Shown: positions 1-11,709 of the stretch, piece by piece
How the letters are laid out: the number at the start of each line of letters is the position of its first letter
Position numbering within the stretch: position 1 is the first letter of the stretch
NCBI RefSeq assembly: GCF_021401125.1
Contig: NZ_JACBFQ010000001.1
Span: 744,001 to 808,000, forward strand
DNA length: 64,000 bases
Reading direction: 5' to 3'
Origin: Xanthobacter sp. NM-59
GTDB lineage: Bacteria > Pseudomonadota > Alphaproteobacteria > Rhizobiales > Xanthobacteraceae
The notes under the pieces: generated by a model
Seen by the model: only the letters and a program-made list of their open reading frames with translations
Databases searched by the model: none
Told to the model about the DNA's origin: nothing
Made by a program: the position numbers and the translations under genes

Positions 1-1394
1 GAGGACATCTGCGCATGCTCGCGCTTGGCGATGGACGCCGAGACGAAGATGCCGAGATGGCCGACCTTGTCATGCACCATGTAGACGATGCGCTGACCGC
101 GAATGCGGATCTCCGTCTCGTCCGCATAGGTGTCCATGATCCAGTTGATGGCCTGCTTCACCGGCGTGATGTTGTCGCCGTGGCTGGCGAACACGATGAT
201 CGGCGAGCGGATCTGCTTCACGTCCAGCACGCGGCCGTGCTCGAGGCGCGCCTCGTTGCGGGCCAGCTTGTTGCCCACGAAGAGCTGGCGCACGATCCAG
301 CTGATTTCGGGCTCGTTGAGCAGGAAGAAGCCGCTCCACCAGCGTTCGAATTCCAGGAAGCGCCCGCGCTCGGTGTCCACCTTCTCGAACAGGTCGTAAT
401 ATTTGCGGAACCAGGTCCGGCTGGGGTTCAGCATCTCGAAGTTCAGAACCAGCCACGCGCCGTCGAAGACGCCGTCGCCATAATCGGACCAGAACATGGG
501 CTGGATCTGCCCGCCCAGCAGGCCGGCATTGTAGCGCATGGGGTTGGCGCCCACGTCGCCGGACCAGGTCTCGACGGGGGCCCCGTTCAGGACCAGCGGG
601 CCGGTAATGTCCGGATTGGCGGCACCGAGGATGAGGGTGGCCCAGCCGCCCTGGCAGTTGCCGATCACCACCGGCTTCGGCGCGTCCGGGTGCTGCTCCT
701 GCACATAGCGCACGAAAGTGGCTTCGGCGCGCGAAACATCGGCCAGCGTCTGGCCAGGTTCGGGATTGCGGCTGAAGCTGACGAAGTAGACTGGATGGCC
801 GCCCTTCAGCGCCACGCCCACCTGGCTGTCGGACTTGAAGCCGCCGATGCCGGCGCCGTGTCCCGCGCGCGGATCGATGATCACGTAGGGGCGCTTCCAG
901 GGATAAACCTCGACCCCGGCGGGCGGCGTGATCTTCAGCAGCGCATAGTTGCACGGCCGCGGCAGGGTGCGACCATCCATGGCCACTTCATAGTCGTAGA
1001 TGAGCACCGGCGGGCAGCCGGCGGCTTCGTGCTCAAAGAAATTGTCACCACGCTGGCGCAGCGTGTCCATGGTGAGGACCATGCGCTGGGTACGGTCGAT
1101 GGCGTAGGCCTGCGCTTCCTTCACCCGATCGGAGAGCGAACGGCCCGTGCTGGTCACGGTGCCCACCAGAGCGGTGAGCTCGTTGAAGGTCTCCCGCAGG
1201 CGCTCGCCATGGGTGGCCGAGATGTTCATGAAGTGCCGGCCGGCAGCCTTCGAGGTGAGCTGGCTCATGGTGGAGAGCTCGGAGAGCTGGGCGGTCATGG
1301 CCAGCGCGCGCTGGCGCGCGGTCCAGGCGTTCCCGTCCGTCACCTTGGCGAAGAACGGGTTCGTGAACTTCGAGGCTGAAAGCTGAGCGTTCAA
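1..1394 (-). CDS. DUF3141 PHA-synthase-like alpha/beta hydrolase (partial, runs off the left edge)
   Basis: The gene reads leftward and is open at base 1, so the C-terminus is missing; about 464 codons are visible. The start is read as TTG at 1394, with GGGGAGG about six bases upstream; the nearby ATG lies in another frame. Around residue 246 is the lipase box GNCQGG, which has the Cys nucleophile (G-x-C-x-G) seen in polyhydroxyalkanoate synthases. An HxGxG-like stretch (GHGAGIGG) lies further upstream in the protein, and FASHGDN near the visible end probably holds the catalytic Asp. These features and the overall sequence fit the DUF3141 family, PhaC-like proteins common in Rhizobiales whose substrate is not established. 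It could have hydrolase or acyltransferase activity; no phasin or phaB neighbour supports true PHA synthesis here. Confidence 0.8.
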   Translation of the reverse strand, partial: MNAQLSASKFTNPFFAKVTDGNAWTARQRALAMTAQLSELSTMSQLTSKAAGRHFMNISATHGERLRETFNELTALVGTVTSTGRSLSDRVKEAQAYAIDRTQRMVLTMDTLRQRGDNFFEHEAAGCPPVLIYDYEVAMDGRTLPRPCNYALLKITPPAGVEVYPWKRPYVIIDPRAGHGAGIGGFKSDSQVGVALKGGHPVYFVSFSRNPEPGQTLADVSRAEATFVRYVQEQHPDAPKPVVIGNCQGGWATLILGAANPDITGPLVLNGAPVETWSGDVGANPMRYNAGLLGGQIQPMFWSDYGDGVFDGAWLVLNFEMLNPSRTWFRKYYDLFEKVDTERGRFLEFERWWSGFFLLNEPEISWIVRQLFVGNKLARNEARLEHGRVLDVKQIRSPIIVFASHGDNITPVKQAINWIMDTYADETEIRIRGQRIVYMVHDKVGHLGIFVSASIAKREHAQMS

Positions 1395-1609
1395 GCGGTC
1401 CTCCCCGCCGCATGGGCGGCGTGTTCCGGTTCGGCCGTTCTCCAGCCGGGGCCGCCGGAGAATACTGCACCGCACAATACTAGACACGGCCTGTTGCATA
1501 AAGATGGCAGTCGCGCTGTACCACCCCGCGCCTCGCGCAATGGTTGACGACATGTCGACGCCCGCGGCCCGCCGTGCGATAGGAATGGGAAACCTGAGGG
1601 AGGCGCCAG

Positions 1610-1894
1610 ATGAACGACACCGTTTCCGCACGGCAAATCAAGGCCGCGCGCGCCATTCTCGGCTGGCGGCGCCAGGATCTGGCCTCCCGCGCCGGCATGA
1701 GCCCGGCCACCGTAAAAGTCGTGGAAACCGACGAGGACGCCCTGCCCGCCCTCGCCCCCACCCGCGCGCGGCTCGTGAAGGTGCTGGAGGCTGCGGGTAT
1801 CAGATTCCTGCTGGGCAGCGCGCCGGGCGTTCAGCTCATTCCGGCCGAAGAGGGCCTGCGGGCCGAGGACCTCAACGCCTCCAACGACGACTGA
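1610..1894 (+). CDS. Small XRE-family helix-turn-helix regulator
   Basis: This 94-residue protein has a lambda-repressor-type helix-turn-helix across roughly residues 7-55 (ARAILGWRRQDLASRAGMSP, then TVKVVE). The rest is a short hydrophobic tail and an acidic C-terminus. The pattern is that of stand-alone XRE regulators with no sensor domain. GAGGGAGG lies about 10 bases before the ATG. It is oriented away from the DUF3141 gene and its target is not evident. It could be autoregulatory or an antitoxin-like repressor, but there is no toxin partner beside it. Confidence 0.8.
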   Translation: MNDTVSARQIKAARAILGWRRQDLASRAGMSPATVKVVETDEDALPALAPTRARLVKVLEAAGIRFLLGSAPGVQLIPAEEGLRAEDLNASNDD

Positions 1895-1991
1895 CCGCGC
1901 GAGGCCCAGCGACGGTATAAACGCCGCCAAAAGCGGGTGCCCTTCAGTCACGCCTGTGCTTTGCTGCGGCTCCATCACATCGGACGGACCC

Positions 1992-2084
1992 ATGATTCTC
2001 CACAAAATCGCGGCGCGGCACTACATCGTGGTCGCCATCATCCTCATCGTGGCGGTGCTGGCCTATCTGGGCAGCTGGTCCTGA
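1992..2084 (+). CDS. Putative 30-residue single-span membrane peptide
   Basis: This short reading frame encodes a basic head (MILHKIAARHY), about 16 hydrophobic residues (IVVAIILIVAVLAYLG) and SWS before the stop. This is the usual shape of a small inner-membrane protein. It lies in the gap between the XRE gene and the convergent O-methyltransferase. A modest GGACGGAC ribosome-binding candidate precedes the ATG. No family is recognised. The support is composition and position only, so it may be fortuitous. Confidence 0.4.
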   Translation: MILHKIAARHYIVVAIILIVAVLAYLGSWS

Positions 2085-2088
2085 GCCT

Positions 2089-2769
2089 TCAGGCCTCGCC
2101 CACGCGGATCAAGGCGAAGCCGTCATAGCCCTTGGCCCCCACCGTCTGAATGGCGGTGGCGGTCAGCCTTCCGTCCGCCGCCACGTCATCCAGCAGGCGG
2201 CGCACGCCCTGGACCGCGGCGTCCGCGCTACCCTCCTGAACGACGGCGCCGTTGCGCACCACATTGTCGCAGATGATGATGCTGCCCGGCCGCGTCAGGC
2301 GCAGGGACCAGCGCAGATAGTCCGCATTACTGGGCTTGTCGGCGTCGATGAAGACGAGATCGAAAGGCCCCGCCCCTTCAGCCTCCAGCTTCGGCAGGGT
2401 TTCCAAGGCGGGGGCGACGCGCAGGTCGATCTTGTCCGCAAGCCCCGCGCGCCTGAAATTGGCAGCGGCCACCTCCGCGTGGTGGGGCATGGCCTCCAGC
2501 GTCACCAGCTGTCCGTAGGCCGGTAGGGCGCGGGCGAGGAAGATGCTGCTGTAGCCGCCGAGGGTCCCGATTTCGAGAATGCGCCGCGCCCCCACCATCT
2601 GCGCGAACAGGTGCAGCATCTGGCCCTGGGTGGCGGACACCGCGATGGCCGGCAGGCCTGCGGCCTCACTCGCCTCCAGGGCCTGCCGCAGCACCAGATC
2701 ATGGGGCAGCAGGCGATCCGCGAAATAGTCGTCCACTGCGCTCCACACGGCTGCATCCTGCCCGCTCAT
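2089..2769 (-). CDS. Class I SAM-dependent O-methyltransferase
   Basis: This 226-residue enzyme is of the caffeoyl-CoA/catechol O-methyltransferase type (Methyltransf_3). The SAM-binding motif ILEIGTLGGYSS is at about residues 64-75. VFIDADK holds the expected metal-binding and catalytic Asp residues, and IICDNVVRNG follows, as in the family. The start at 2769 (MSGQ) is preferred over an in-frame one upstream because it follows the stop of the preceding gene by 16 bases and has a GGGAGA-type ribosome site. It is the last gene of a three-gene minus-strand run that begins with the 3-hydroxyisobutyryl-CoA hydrolase. The methyl acceptor cannot be told from sequence. Confidence 0.88.
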   Translation of the reverse strand: MSGQDAAVWSAVDDYFADRLLPHDLVLRQALEASEAAGLPAIAVSATQGQMLHLFAQMVGARRILEIGTLGGYSSIFLARALPAYGQLVTLEAMPHHAEVAAANFRRAGLADKIDLRVAPALETLPKLEAEGAGPFDLVFIDADKPSNADYLRWSLRLTRPGSIIICDNVVRNGAVVQEGSADAAVQGVRRLLDDVAADGRLTATAIQTVGAKGYDGFALIRVGEA

Positions 2770-2785
2770 GGCCCGTCTCCCGGCT

Positions 2786-3217
2786 TCAGTTTTCGTCGCT
2801 CTCACGCGCAGCGCGGATGGAAAGCACCGCATAGACCAGCACCAGCCCCAGCTCCACCAGGGTGAACAGCAGCAGCGGCGTCATGCCCGAGGGGGCCCAG
2901 GCGGCGAGCACCGCCTGCGTCAGGGTGGCGATCAGCCACAGCACGATGGCCCAGCCGGCGCGCAGCCACAGCCCCACTCCGGCGATGGGATCCACGATGG
3001 CCGCCCAGATCACGGCCCCCTGCGCCGCCATGGGTAGCTGCTCGAACCAGGAGGGCGTGCCCTCGCCGACACCGACGATGACCACCCAGTGAATGACGCC
3101 CTCGACCAGCAGGAACACGGCCACCGCGCGCAGGAAGAGGAACAGCCGCCGCCGCCAGGGCGAAAGGCTCTCCAGATGCGCGCGGGCGCTGGCGTCGATG
3201 GGATCGTAATGGCTCAT
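2786..3217 (-). CDS. Small four-span membrane protein (DUF6163-like)
   Basis: This 143-residue protein has a short basic cytoplasmic head (SPWRRR) and about four hydrophobic segments, at roughly residues 24-50, 62-75, 82-105 and 112-132. It resembles the small Rhizobiales membrane family DUF6163; that family name is from memory and should be checked. Its start overlaps the stop of the upstream 3-hydroxyisobutyryl-CoA hydrolase by four bases (ATGA), and it ends 16 bases before the O-methyltransferase start. It is therefore almost certainly co-transcribed and translationally coupled. Function unknown. Confidence 0.8.
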   Translation of the reverse strand: MSHYDPIDASARAHLESLSPWRRRLFLFLRAVAVFLLVEGVIHWVVIVGVGEGTPSWFEQLPMAAQGAVIWAAIVDPIAGVGLWLRAGWAIVLWLIATLTQAVLAAWAPSGMTPLLLFTLVELGLVLVYAVLSIRAARESDEN

Positions 3218-4290
3218 GCGCCGGGTGCCAGCAGCTCGAGTTCGTCGGGAATCGGGTCGAAATGGGCGGCGATGGCGGCCGGGTCGACCTGCGCGAGGGT
3301 TTCCGGCTTCCAGCGCGGGGCATTGTCCCGGTCCACCAGCACGGCGCGCACGCCTTCATAGAAATCGTGGCCCGCGGCCACCCGCGTCACGACCCGGAAC
3401 TCCGCCTGGAGACATTCGCCGAGATCCAGCGCGGGACCGCGCCGCATCTGCTCCATGGCGATGGACAGGCTGGTGGGCGACTTCGTGCGCATGTCCTTGG
3501 CGGTGGCCGCCGCGAAATCCGCGAACGGCCCGCCGGCCGCGCCCGCGGCCTCCAGCGCGGCGAGGATCGCCTCGAGACTGCCGCGGGAGAACAGGTCGGC
3601 GATGATCTCGGCCCGGTCGGCGAAGGCGCTGGGGGCGGGCGCCGTCGTATGGGCGGCAATGGCGGCGTCTACATCGCCGCCGGCGCACAGGGCCTCCTCC
3701 AGCGCCGGGAAGGCGGCGGAGGGGGCGAATGCGGTGGCCAGGCCGCAGGCGCAGGCCTCGGGCGCGCGGAGTCGCGTGCCCGTCAGCGCCAGGAACACAC
3801 CGAACGCGCCGGGCAGGCGTGGCAGAACGTGGGTGCCGCCCACATCCGGAAACAGGCCGATATTCACCTCCGGCATGGCGAACAGATACCGCTCGCCCGC
3901 CACCCGGTGCGGGCCGTGGGCCGAGAGGCCGAAGCCGCCGCCCATGCAGATGCCGTCGATGAGCGACACGTAAGGCTTTGGAAAAGTGCCGATATAGTGG
4001 TTCAGCACATATTCCTCGCGCCAGAAATCCAGCGCCTCGGCGGTGTGGCCCGCCCGGCCGAGATCATAGAGCGTGCGCACGTCGCCGCCCGCGCAAAATG
4101 CCTTCTCGCCGGTGGCCTTGATGATGACGCGGGTCACGGCCGGATCGTTCGCCCATTCGCGCAGCCGCGGCAGAATCTCGCGCACCATCGCGAGGTTGAG
4201 GGCGTTGAGCGCCTTTGGCCGATTGAGCGTGATGACCCCGGCCTCTCCCTTCCGCTCCAGGATGACTTCGGGTTCCGGCCGGATCTCCAT
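3214..4290 (-). CDS. 3-hydroxyisobutyryl-CoA hydrolase (crotonase superfamily)
   Basis: This enzyme hydrolyses 3-hydroxyisobutyryl-CoA to free 3-hydroxyisobutyrate, a step of valine degradation. The 358-residue length fits HIBCH rather than the roughly 260-residue enoyl-CoA hydratases. The oxyanion-hole segments CAGGD (residues 66-70) and MGGGFG (116-121) are visible. FAMPEVNIGLFPDVG carries the hydrolase-type Glu141 and Asp149 pair. The C-terminal part has the HIBCH-specific FYEGVRAVLVDRD motif. It is the first gene of the minus-strand run and overlaps the next gene by four bases. The side-by-side membrane protein and methyltransferase do not suggest a dedicated valine operon. Confidence 0.92.
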   Translation of the reverse strand: MEIRPEPEVILERKGEAGVITLNRPKALNALNLAMVREILPRLREWANDPAVTRVIIKATGEKAFCAGGDVRTLYDLGRAGHTAEALDFWREEYVLNHYIGTFPKPYVSLIDGICMGGGFGLSAHGPHRVAGERYLFAMPEVNIGLFPDVGGTHVLPRLPGAFGVFLALTGTRLRAPEACACGLATAFAPSAAFPALEEALCAGGDVDAAIAAHTTAPAPSAFADRAEIIADLFSRGSLEAILAALEAAGAAGGPFADFAAATAKDMRTKSPTSLSIAMEQMRRGPALDLGECLQAEFRVVTRVAAGHDFYEGVRAVLVDRDNAPRWKPETLAQVDPAAIAAHFDPIPDELELLAPGA

Positions 4291-5666
<1,376 letters not shown>

Positions 5667-5674
5667 AGACACCG

Positions 5675-6466
5675 GTGGCCGCGCCCTTTCGCGATGGGCT
5701 GAGGCGCCATGGCGAGCCCCCTTACCGCGTCGCCGTGCTCCATGGTGGGCCCGGCGCCGCCGGTGAGGTCGCTCCTGTGGCGCACGCGCTGGCGGCGCGG
5801 GGCTATGGCGTGCTCGAGCCGGCTCAGAGCGCGCGGTCGGTCTCGGGCCAGGTCCGCGAACTGAAGGAGGTCCTGGAGCGGCACGGCAGCCCTCCTCTTG
5901 CCGTCATCGGCTGGTCCTGGGGGGCATGGCTCGCCTGCCTGCTGGCCGCCGATTCACCCACCCTGGTGTCCCGTGTGATCCTGGTGGGAAGCGGCCCGTT
6001 CACGCCCGAATACGCCGCCACCATTCTCCCCACACGCTTGTCCCGCCTCACCGCGGCGGATGCCCGGTTCCTGAAGACCTGCCTTGAGAACAACGACATG
6101 GGCGGCCCTGCCAGCCAGGCCCGCATCATGGCGCTTCTCGCCGCCTGTGATACCTGGCGGGCGATCCCGCAGGCCGAGGCCGAAGCGGACTTCGACCCGG
6201 CCATCTATGAAAGCGTGTGGCCGCAGGCTGCCGAGCTTCGCCGATCAGGCGAATTGCTGCGGCTCACCGGCACCATCCGCTGCCCTATCGTCGCGATCCA
6301 CGGCGATTACGATCCGCATCCGGCGGCGGGTGTAGAGGAGCCGCTGCGCGCCGTCGCGCGGGACTTCCGGTTCGTGCCGCTGCCACGGTGCGGCCACCGG
6401 CCGTGGGTGGAGCAGGAGGCGCGCGACATTTTCTACCGCGAGCTGGAGCGGGCCCTCACCGGCTGA
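5675..6466 (+). CDS. Alpha/beta-fold hydrolase, proline-iminopeptidase-like
   Basis: This protein of about 263 residues starts at a GTG (5675) placed eight bases after hemB; the frame is open further upstream but only inside hemB. The oxyanion motif HGGPG (residues 23-27) is typical of the proline iminopeptidase subgroup. The nucleophile elbow is GWSWGA with Ser81. GDYDPH and RCGHRPW supply the expected acid and His of the triad. The substrate is unknown; family members include peptidases, esterases and lactonases. The start has only a weak ribosome site, consistent with translational coupling to hemB. Confidence 0.82.
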   Translation: MAAPFRDGLRRHGEPPYRVAVLHGGPGAAGEVAPVAHALAARGYGVLEPAQSARSVSGQVRELKEVLERHGSPPLAVIGWSWGAWLACLLAADSPTLVSRVILVGSGPFTPEYAATILPTRLSRLTAADARFLKTCLENNDMGGPASQARIMALLAACDTWRAIPQAEAEADFDPAIYESVWPQAAELRRSGELLRLTGTIRCPIVAIHGDYDPHPAAGVEEPLRAVARDFRFVPLPRCGHRPWVEQEARDIFYRELERALTG

Positions 6467-6526
6467 AGTGGCCAGATCGCGGCAACTCCCATAATCTGAC
6501 GCCCCAAGTGGCGGGAAGGAACGCTC

Positions 6527-7810
6527 ATGCCCCAGTCTACGTCCCCGTCCCTCGCGCAGCCGGCCTCTCAGCCCGTCATGGCCGATCTGCCCGTGACCCT
6601 TGCCGACGTGGAAGCCGCCCGCCCGCTGCTCGCCGGTGCCATTCTGCACACGCCGACCCTGCGCGCCCCCCGGCTCTCCGCCCTCACCGGCGCCGATGTG
6701 TGGGTGAAATACGAGAACTTTCAGGTCACCGCCTCCTTCAAGGAGCGCGGCGCGCTGGTGAAGCTCTCCCGCCTGTCGGCGGAGGAGGCGGCGCGGGGCG
6801 TCATCGCCATGTCGGCGGGCAATCACGCCCAGGCGGTGGCCTATCACGGGGCGCGCCTCGGCATCGCCACCACCATCGTGATGCCCGAAACCACCCCCCA
6901 GGTGAAGGTGAGCGCCACCGAGGCCTTCGGAGCGCACGTGGTGCTGTTCGGGGACACCGTCGCCGATGCCCAGGCGGAGGCCGAGCGCATTGCCCAGATG
7001 GAAGGGCGCGTCTTCGTCCACCCCTATGACGACCGCGACGTGATCGCCGGCCAGGGCTCCATCGCCCTGGAGATGATGGAGGACGGGCCCGCCTTCGACG
7101 CGGTGGTGGTTCCCATCGGCGGCGGCGGCATGATGGCCGGCATGGCGCTGGCATTCGCCGGCCGCGCGCCGCAAACCGAGATCGTGGGCGTCGAGGCGGC
7201 CCTTTACCCCGCCATGTGGAGCGCCCTGACGGGCGTGGCGCGGCCCTGCGGCGGGCCCACCCTGGCCGAGGGCATCGCCGTGCGCAATGTGGGAGCCCTC
7301 ACCTCGCAGATCATCCGCCGGCTGGTGCCCAATATCGTATTGGTGGATGAAACCGCGCTGGAACGGGCGGTGAATGCCTTCCTGATGCACCAGAAGACCC
7401 TGGCGGAAGGCGCCGGCGCCGCCGGGCTGGCCGCCCTTCTCACCGAGCCGGAGCGCTTCCGGGGCAAGACCGTGGGGCTGGTGCTGTGCGGCGGCAATAT
7501 CGACCCGCGCATGATCGCCGGCATCCTGATGCGCGAACTGGAGCGTGAAAGCCGCATCGTCTCCTTCCGCCTCACCATTCTGGATCGGCCGGGCATGCTC
7601 GGCATCATCTCCACGCTGCTCGGCAAGCTCGGGGCCAATATCCTCGAGGTGCACCACCGGCGCACCTTCCTGGACGTGCCGGCCAAGGGCACCCGGCTCG
7701 ACTTGACCGTGGAGACCCGCGACCAGGCCCATGCCGAGCTGATCCAGAAGGCGCTGGAGGCGGAGGGTCTGCCCGTGCAGCGCCTGGGGGCCGGCGGCGC
7801 CGAGTGGTGA
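6527..7810 (+). CDS. ilvA: Threonine ammonia-lyase (threonine deaminase) with ACT domain
   Basis: This PLP enzyme converts L-threonine to 2-oxobutanoate and ammonia, the entry step of isoleucine synthesis or threonine breakdown. In 427 residues the order is a PLP fold-type II domain with the Schiff-base lysine in TASFKERGA (Lys72), the phosphate-binding loop PIGGGGMMAG, then an ACT domain from about residue 345 (SFRLTILDRPGMLG). The single ACT domain matches the short TdcB/IlvA1-like class rather than the two-ACT E. coli IlvA. GGAAGGA precedes the ATG. The symbol is by function; tdcB would be an alternative. Confidence 0.92.
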   Translation: MPQSTSPSLAQPASQPVMADLPVTLADVEAARPLLAGAILHTPTLRAPRLSALTGADVWVKYENFQVTASFKERGALVKLSRLSAEEAARGVIAMSAGNHAQAVAYHGARLGIATTIVMPETTPQVKVSATEAFGAHVVLFGDTVADAQAEAERIAQMEGRVFVHPYDDRDVIAGQGSIALEMMEDGPAFDAVVVPIGGGGMMAGMALAFAGRAPQTEIVGVEAALYPAMWSALTGVARPCGGPTLAEGIAVRNVGALTSQIIRRLVPNIVLVDETALERAVNAFLMHQKTLAEGAGAAGLAALLTEPERFRGKTVGLVLCGGNIDPRMIAGILMRELERESRIVSFRLTILDRPGMLGIISTLLGKLGANILEVHHRRTFLDVPAKGTRLDLTVETRDQAHAELIQKALEAEGLPVQRLGAGGAEW

Positions 7811-7904
7811 AGCCGCCTTCCCTTGCGCCGGGGGGCGATGCCCCCCACGTTCAAGGGTCATGACGCTCCGCCCCAAGCAAGCTCCGCCCCATGAGGGACA
7901 CCAG

Positions 7905-8447
7905 ATGACCAATACCGGCGATGCCTACCGCGATCCGTACCAAGGCACGGCCGACGGGGTGAAGCCCCATGCCTTCGACCCGGTGACCCAGCCGGAATAT
8001 TTCGAGGGCGTGCTCTCCCGCCGGCTCATCGCTTTCTGCGTGGATGTGGTGATGATTCTCGGCCCCATCGTCGGGCTCGCCATCTTCATCTTCGTGTTCG
8101 GCATTGTGACGCTGAGCCTGGGGTGGATGCTGTTTCCCCTGCTCGGCCCGGCATTCATCATCTGGGCCATCGCCTACAACGCGATCACCCTGGGCTCGCC
8201 GGCCTCGGCAACCCTGGGCATGCGGCTGATGGATATCGAAATGCGGACTTGGTACGGCGCGCCCTGCTACTCGCTGCTGGGCGCGGTGCACGCGGTGCTG
8301 TTCTGGGTGTCGCTAAGCGCGCTCACGCCGCTGATCCTGGTGGTCGCCCTGTTCAACGACCGGCGCCGCCTGCTGCACGATTTCGCGGCGGGAACGGTGG
8401 TGGTGAACTCGGCCGCCCGCGCCAGCATGTTGCGGCGCTCCCAATGA
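7905..8447 (+). CDS. RDD family membrane protein
   Basis: This 180-residue protein begins with a polar head and then the RDD hallmark YFEGVLSRRLIAFCVDVVMI, where the Arg and Asp lie at the edge of the first membrane span. Further hydrophobic segments follow at about residues 45-95 and 125-155, and the RRRLLHD motif sits near the end. The start at 7905 is chosen because GAGGGA lies seven bases upstream; an in-frame start at 7860 would add an unlikely Pro/His-rich leader. RDD proteins are poorly characterised; some have been linked to ion transport. The gene lies in a plus-strand run between ilvA and bpt. Confidence 0.85.
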   Translation: MTNTGDAYRDPYQGTADGVKPHAFDPVTQPEYFEGVLSRRLIAFCVDVVMILGPIVGLAIFIFVFGIVTLSLGWMLFPLLGPAFIIWAIAYNAITLGSPASATLGMRLMDIEMRTWYGAPCYSLLGAVHAVLFWVSLSALTPLILVVALFNDRRRLLHDFAAGTVVVNSAARASMLRRSQ

Positions 8448-8526
8448 AAATCCCGTTGCGGACCATTTCGCCTTTGACGTGCTGTCCCGCTCCAGCGATC
8501 CTGTAGTCTCCTGAGGATCAAGGACC

Positions 8527-9276
8527 GTGAGCGAGCACCCCCGTGATACGCCGCAATTCTATCTGACGGCGCCCGCCCCCTGCCCCTATCTGCCCGACCG
8601 GGAAGAGCGGAAGGTATTCACGCACCTTGTGGGCGAGCGGGCGGCCACGCTCAACGACGTGCTCACCCAGGGCGGCTTCCGCCGCAGCCAATCCATCGCC
8701 TACCGGCCCGCCTGCGAGGGGTGCCGGGCCTGCGTCTCCGTCCGCATCTGCGTCGACGATTTCGTTGAAACCAAGAGCCTGCGCCGGGTCCGCGCCGCCA
8801 ATGCGGACCTTATCGGGGCGGTGCGGTCACCCTCTCCCACATCCGAGCAATACAGCCTGTTCCGCGCTTATGTGACCACCCGCCACGGCGATGGCGGCAT
8901 GGCGGACATGAGCGTGCTCGACTACGCCATGATGGTGGAGGATACCCACGTCGACACACGTCTCATCGAGTATCGCAACCGCAATGTGGATTCGCGGTTC
9001 CTGGGGCGCGGCACCGGAGACCTGATCGCGGTGGCACTGACGGACATCCTCTCCGACGGGCTGTCCATGGTCTATTCCTTCTACAACCCGCAGGTGCCGC
9101 ACCGCTCTCTCGGCACCTTCCTCATCCTCGACCATGTCGCGCGCGCCCGGGACATGGGCCTGCCTTACGTTTATCTGGGCTATTGGGTGCAGGGGTCGCA
9201 CAAGATGGACTACAAGCGCCGGTTCCTGCCCCAGGAGCGCCTTTCGCCCCACGGCTGGGAGCGGGTGGACAAATAG
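8527..9276 (+). CDS. bpt: Aspartate/glutamate leucyltransferase
   Basis: Bpt adds leucine from Leu-tRNA to proteins with N-terminal Asp or Glu, marking them for ClpS/ClpAP (N-degron pathway). The 249-residue protein starts at GTG with AAGGA upstream. It shows the N-terminal [17 protein letters not shown] motif, the [15 protein letters not shown] cysteine cluster of the ATE N-terminal domain, and the C-terminal [18 protein letters not shown] block of the transferase domain, in the expected order and full length. Confidence 0.94.
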   Translation: MSEHPRDTPQFYLTAPAPCPYLPDREERKVFTHLVGERAATLNDVLTQGGFRRSQSIAYRPACEGCRACVSVRICVDDFVETKSLRRVRAANADLIGAVRSPSPTSEQYSLFRAYVTTRHGDGGMADMSVLDYAMMVEDTHVDTRLIEYRNRNVDSRFLGRGTGDLIAVALTDILSDGLSMVYSFYNPQVPHRSLGTFLILDHVARARDMGLPYVYLGYWVQGSHKMDYKRRFLPQERLSPHGWERVDK

Positions 9277-9294
9277 GAGCGGAAGAGGACCCGG

Positions 9295-9969
9295 ATGAGT
9301 TCCTTCTTCAACGTATTCGTCGCGGTCTATGCCGCGCTCTTTCCCATCGTCAATCCCCTCGGCAGCGCGCCCATCTTCCTCACCCTGGTTCAGCGCTGTT
9401 CCCCCGGCACGCGGGAGCTGGTGGCCCGCAAGGTCGCCCTGTTCGGCTTCCTGCTGCTCGTGGCCACCATGGTCGTGGGAGCAAAGGTTCTGCTCTTCTT
9501 CGGCGTGACGCTGCCGGTGCTGCGGGTGGCCGGCGGCCTGGTGGTGGCATCCGTGGGCTGGCAGATGCTGCACTCGGACGACAAGCCCGCCAACAAGACC
9601 GATGGTAACACCCTCGACGACAGCGAGGCGCTGGACCAGGCCTTCTACCCCCTTACCCTGCCATTGACCGTCGGGCCGGGCGCCATCGCCACCACCATCG
9701 CCCTTTCCGCTGGTCCCGCCGCCATCGCGGCCAACGACCTTACGGACATCATGAGCGAGATCCTCGGCGCCCTGGCCGGGCTCTTCGCTATCTCCCTCAC
9801 GGTCTATTTCTGCTTCCGCGAGGCGCCCACTATCGAGCGGGTTCTGGGGCACACGGGAACCAGCGTGCTGATTCGCCTGTTCGCATTCATCCTGCTTGCC
9901 ATCGGCCTGCAGATCGTCTGGCTCGGCCTGCACGAGCTCATCAATGACATGCGCGCCATGCCGGCCTGA
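9295..9969 (+). CDS. MarC family integral membrane protein
   Basis: This 224-residue protein has about six membrane segments and the family opening AALFPIVNPLGSAPIFL, followed by a polar loop (residues 95-115) and the PLTLPLTVGPGAIATTIAL motif at the start of the second half. The two halves repeat the NP-G and GPG-type motif, as is usual for MarC (UPF0056). MarC was once linked to antibiotic resistance, but that role has been withdrawn and function remains unknown. It follows bpt by 18 bases with an AGAGGA-type ribosome site and probably shares its transcript. Confidence 0.88.
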   Translation: MSSFFNVFVAVYAALFPIVNPLGSAPIFLTLVQRCSPGTRELVARKVALFGFLLLVATMVVGAKVLLFFGVTLPVLRVAGGLVVASVGWQMLHSDDKPANKTDGNTLDDSEALDQAFYPLTLPLTVGPGAIATTIALSAGPAAIAANDLTDIMSEILGALAGLFAISLTVYFCFREAPTIERVLGHTGTSVLIRLFAFILLAIGLQIVWLGLHELINDMRAMPA

Positions 9970-9992
9970 GTCGCGGCCATTCAGCGGACATG

Positions 9993-10015
9993 AAAAAGGG
10001 GGCCACGAGGCCCCC
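9993..10015 (-). terminator. Intrinsic terminator of eno
   Basis: Read on the minus strand, a seven-base-pair stem (GGGGGCC/GGCCCCC at 10015-9998, loop TCGT) is followed by TTTTT. It lies about 60 bases past the eno stop. It may also slow plus-strand transcription from marC, though that side has a poor T-tract. Confidence 0.8.
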
Positions 10016-10075
10016 TCATTCTTCCAGCGCCACCCACCGGCGCGCCCCTCCCGGAGGACGGGCGCGGGACGGGTC

Positions 10076-11709
<1,634 letters not shown>

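Noticed and set aside
1391-2005. 204-residue minus-strand frame opposite the XRE gene
   Set aside because: It has low-complexity composition and no ribosome site; the plus-strand XRE gene has clear domain support.
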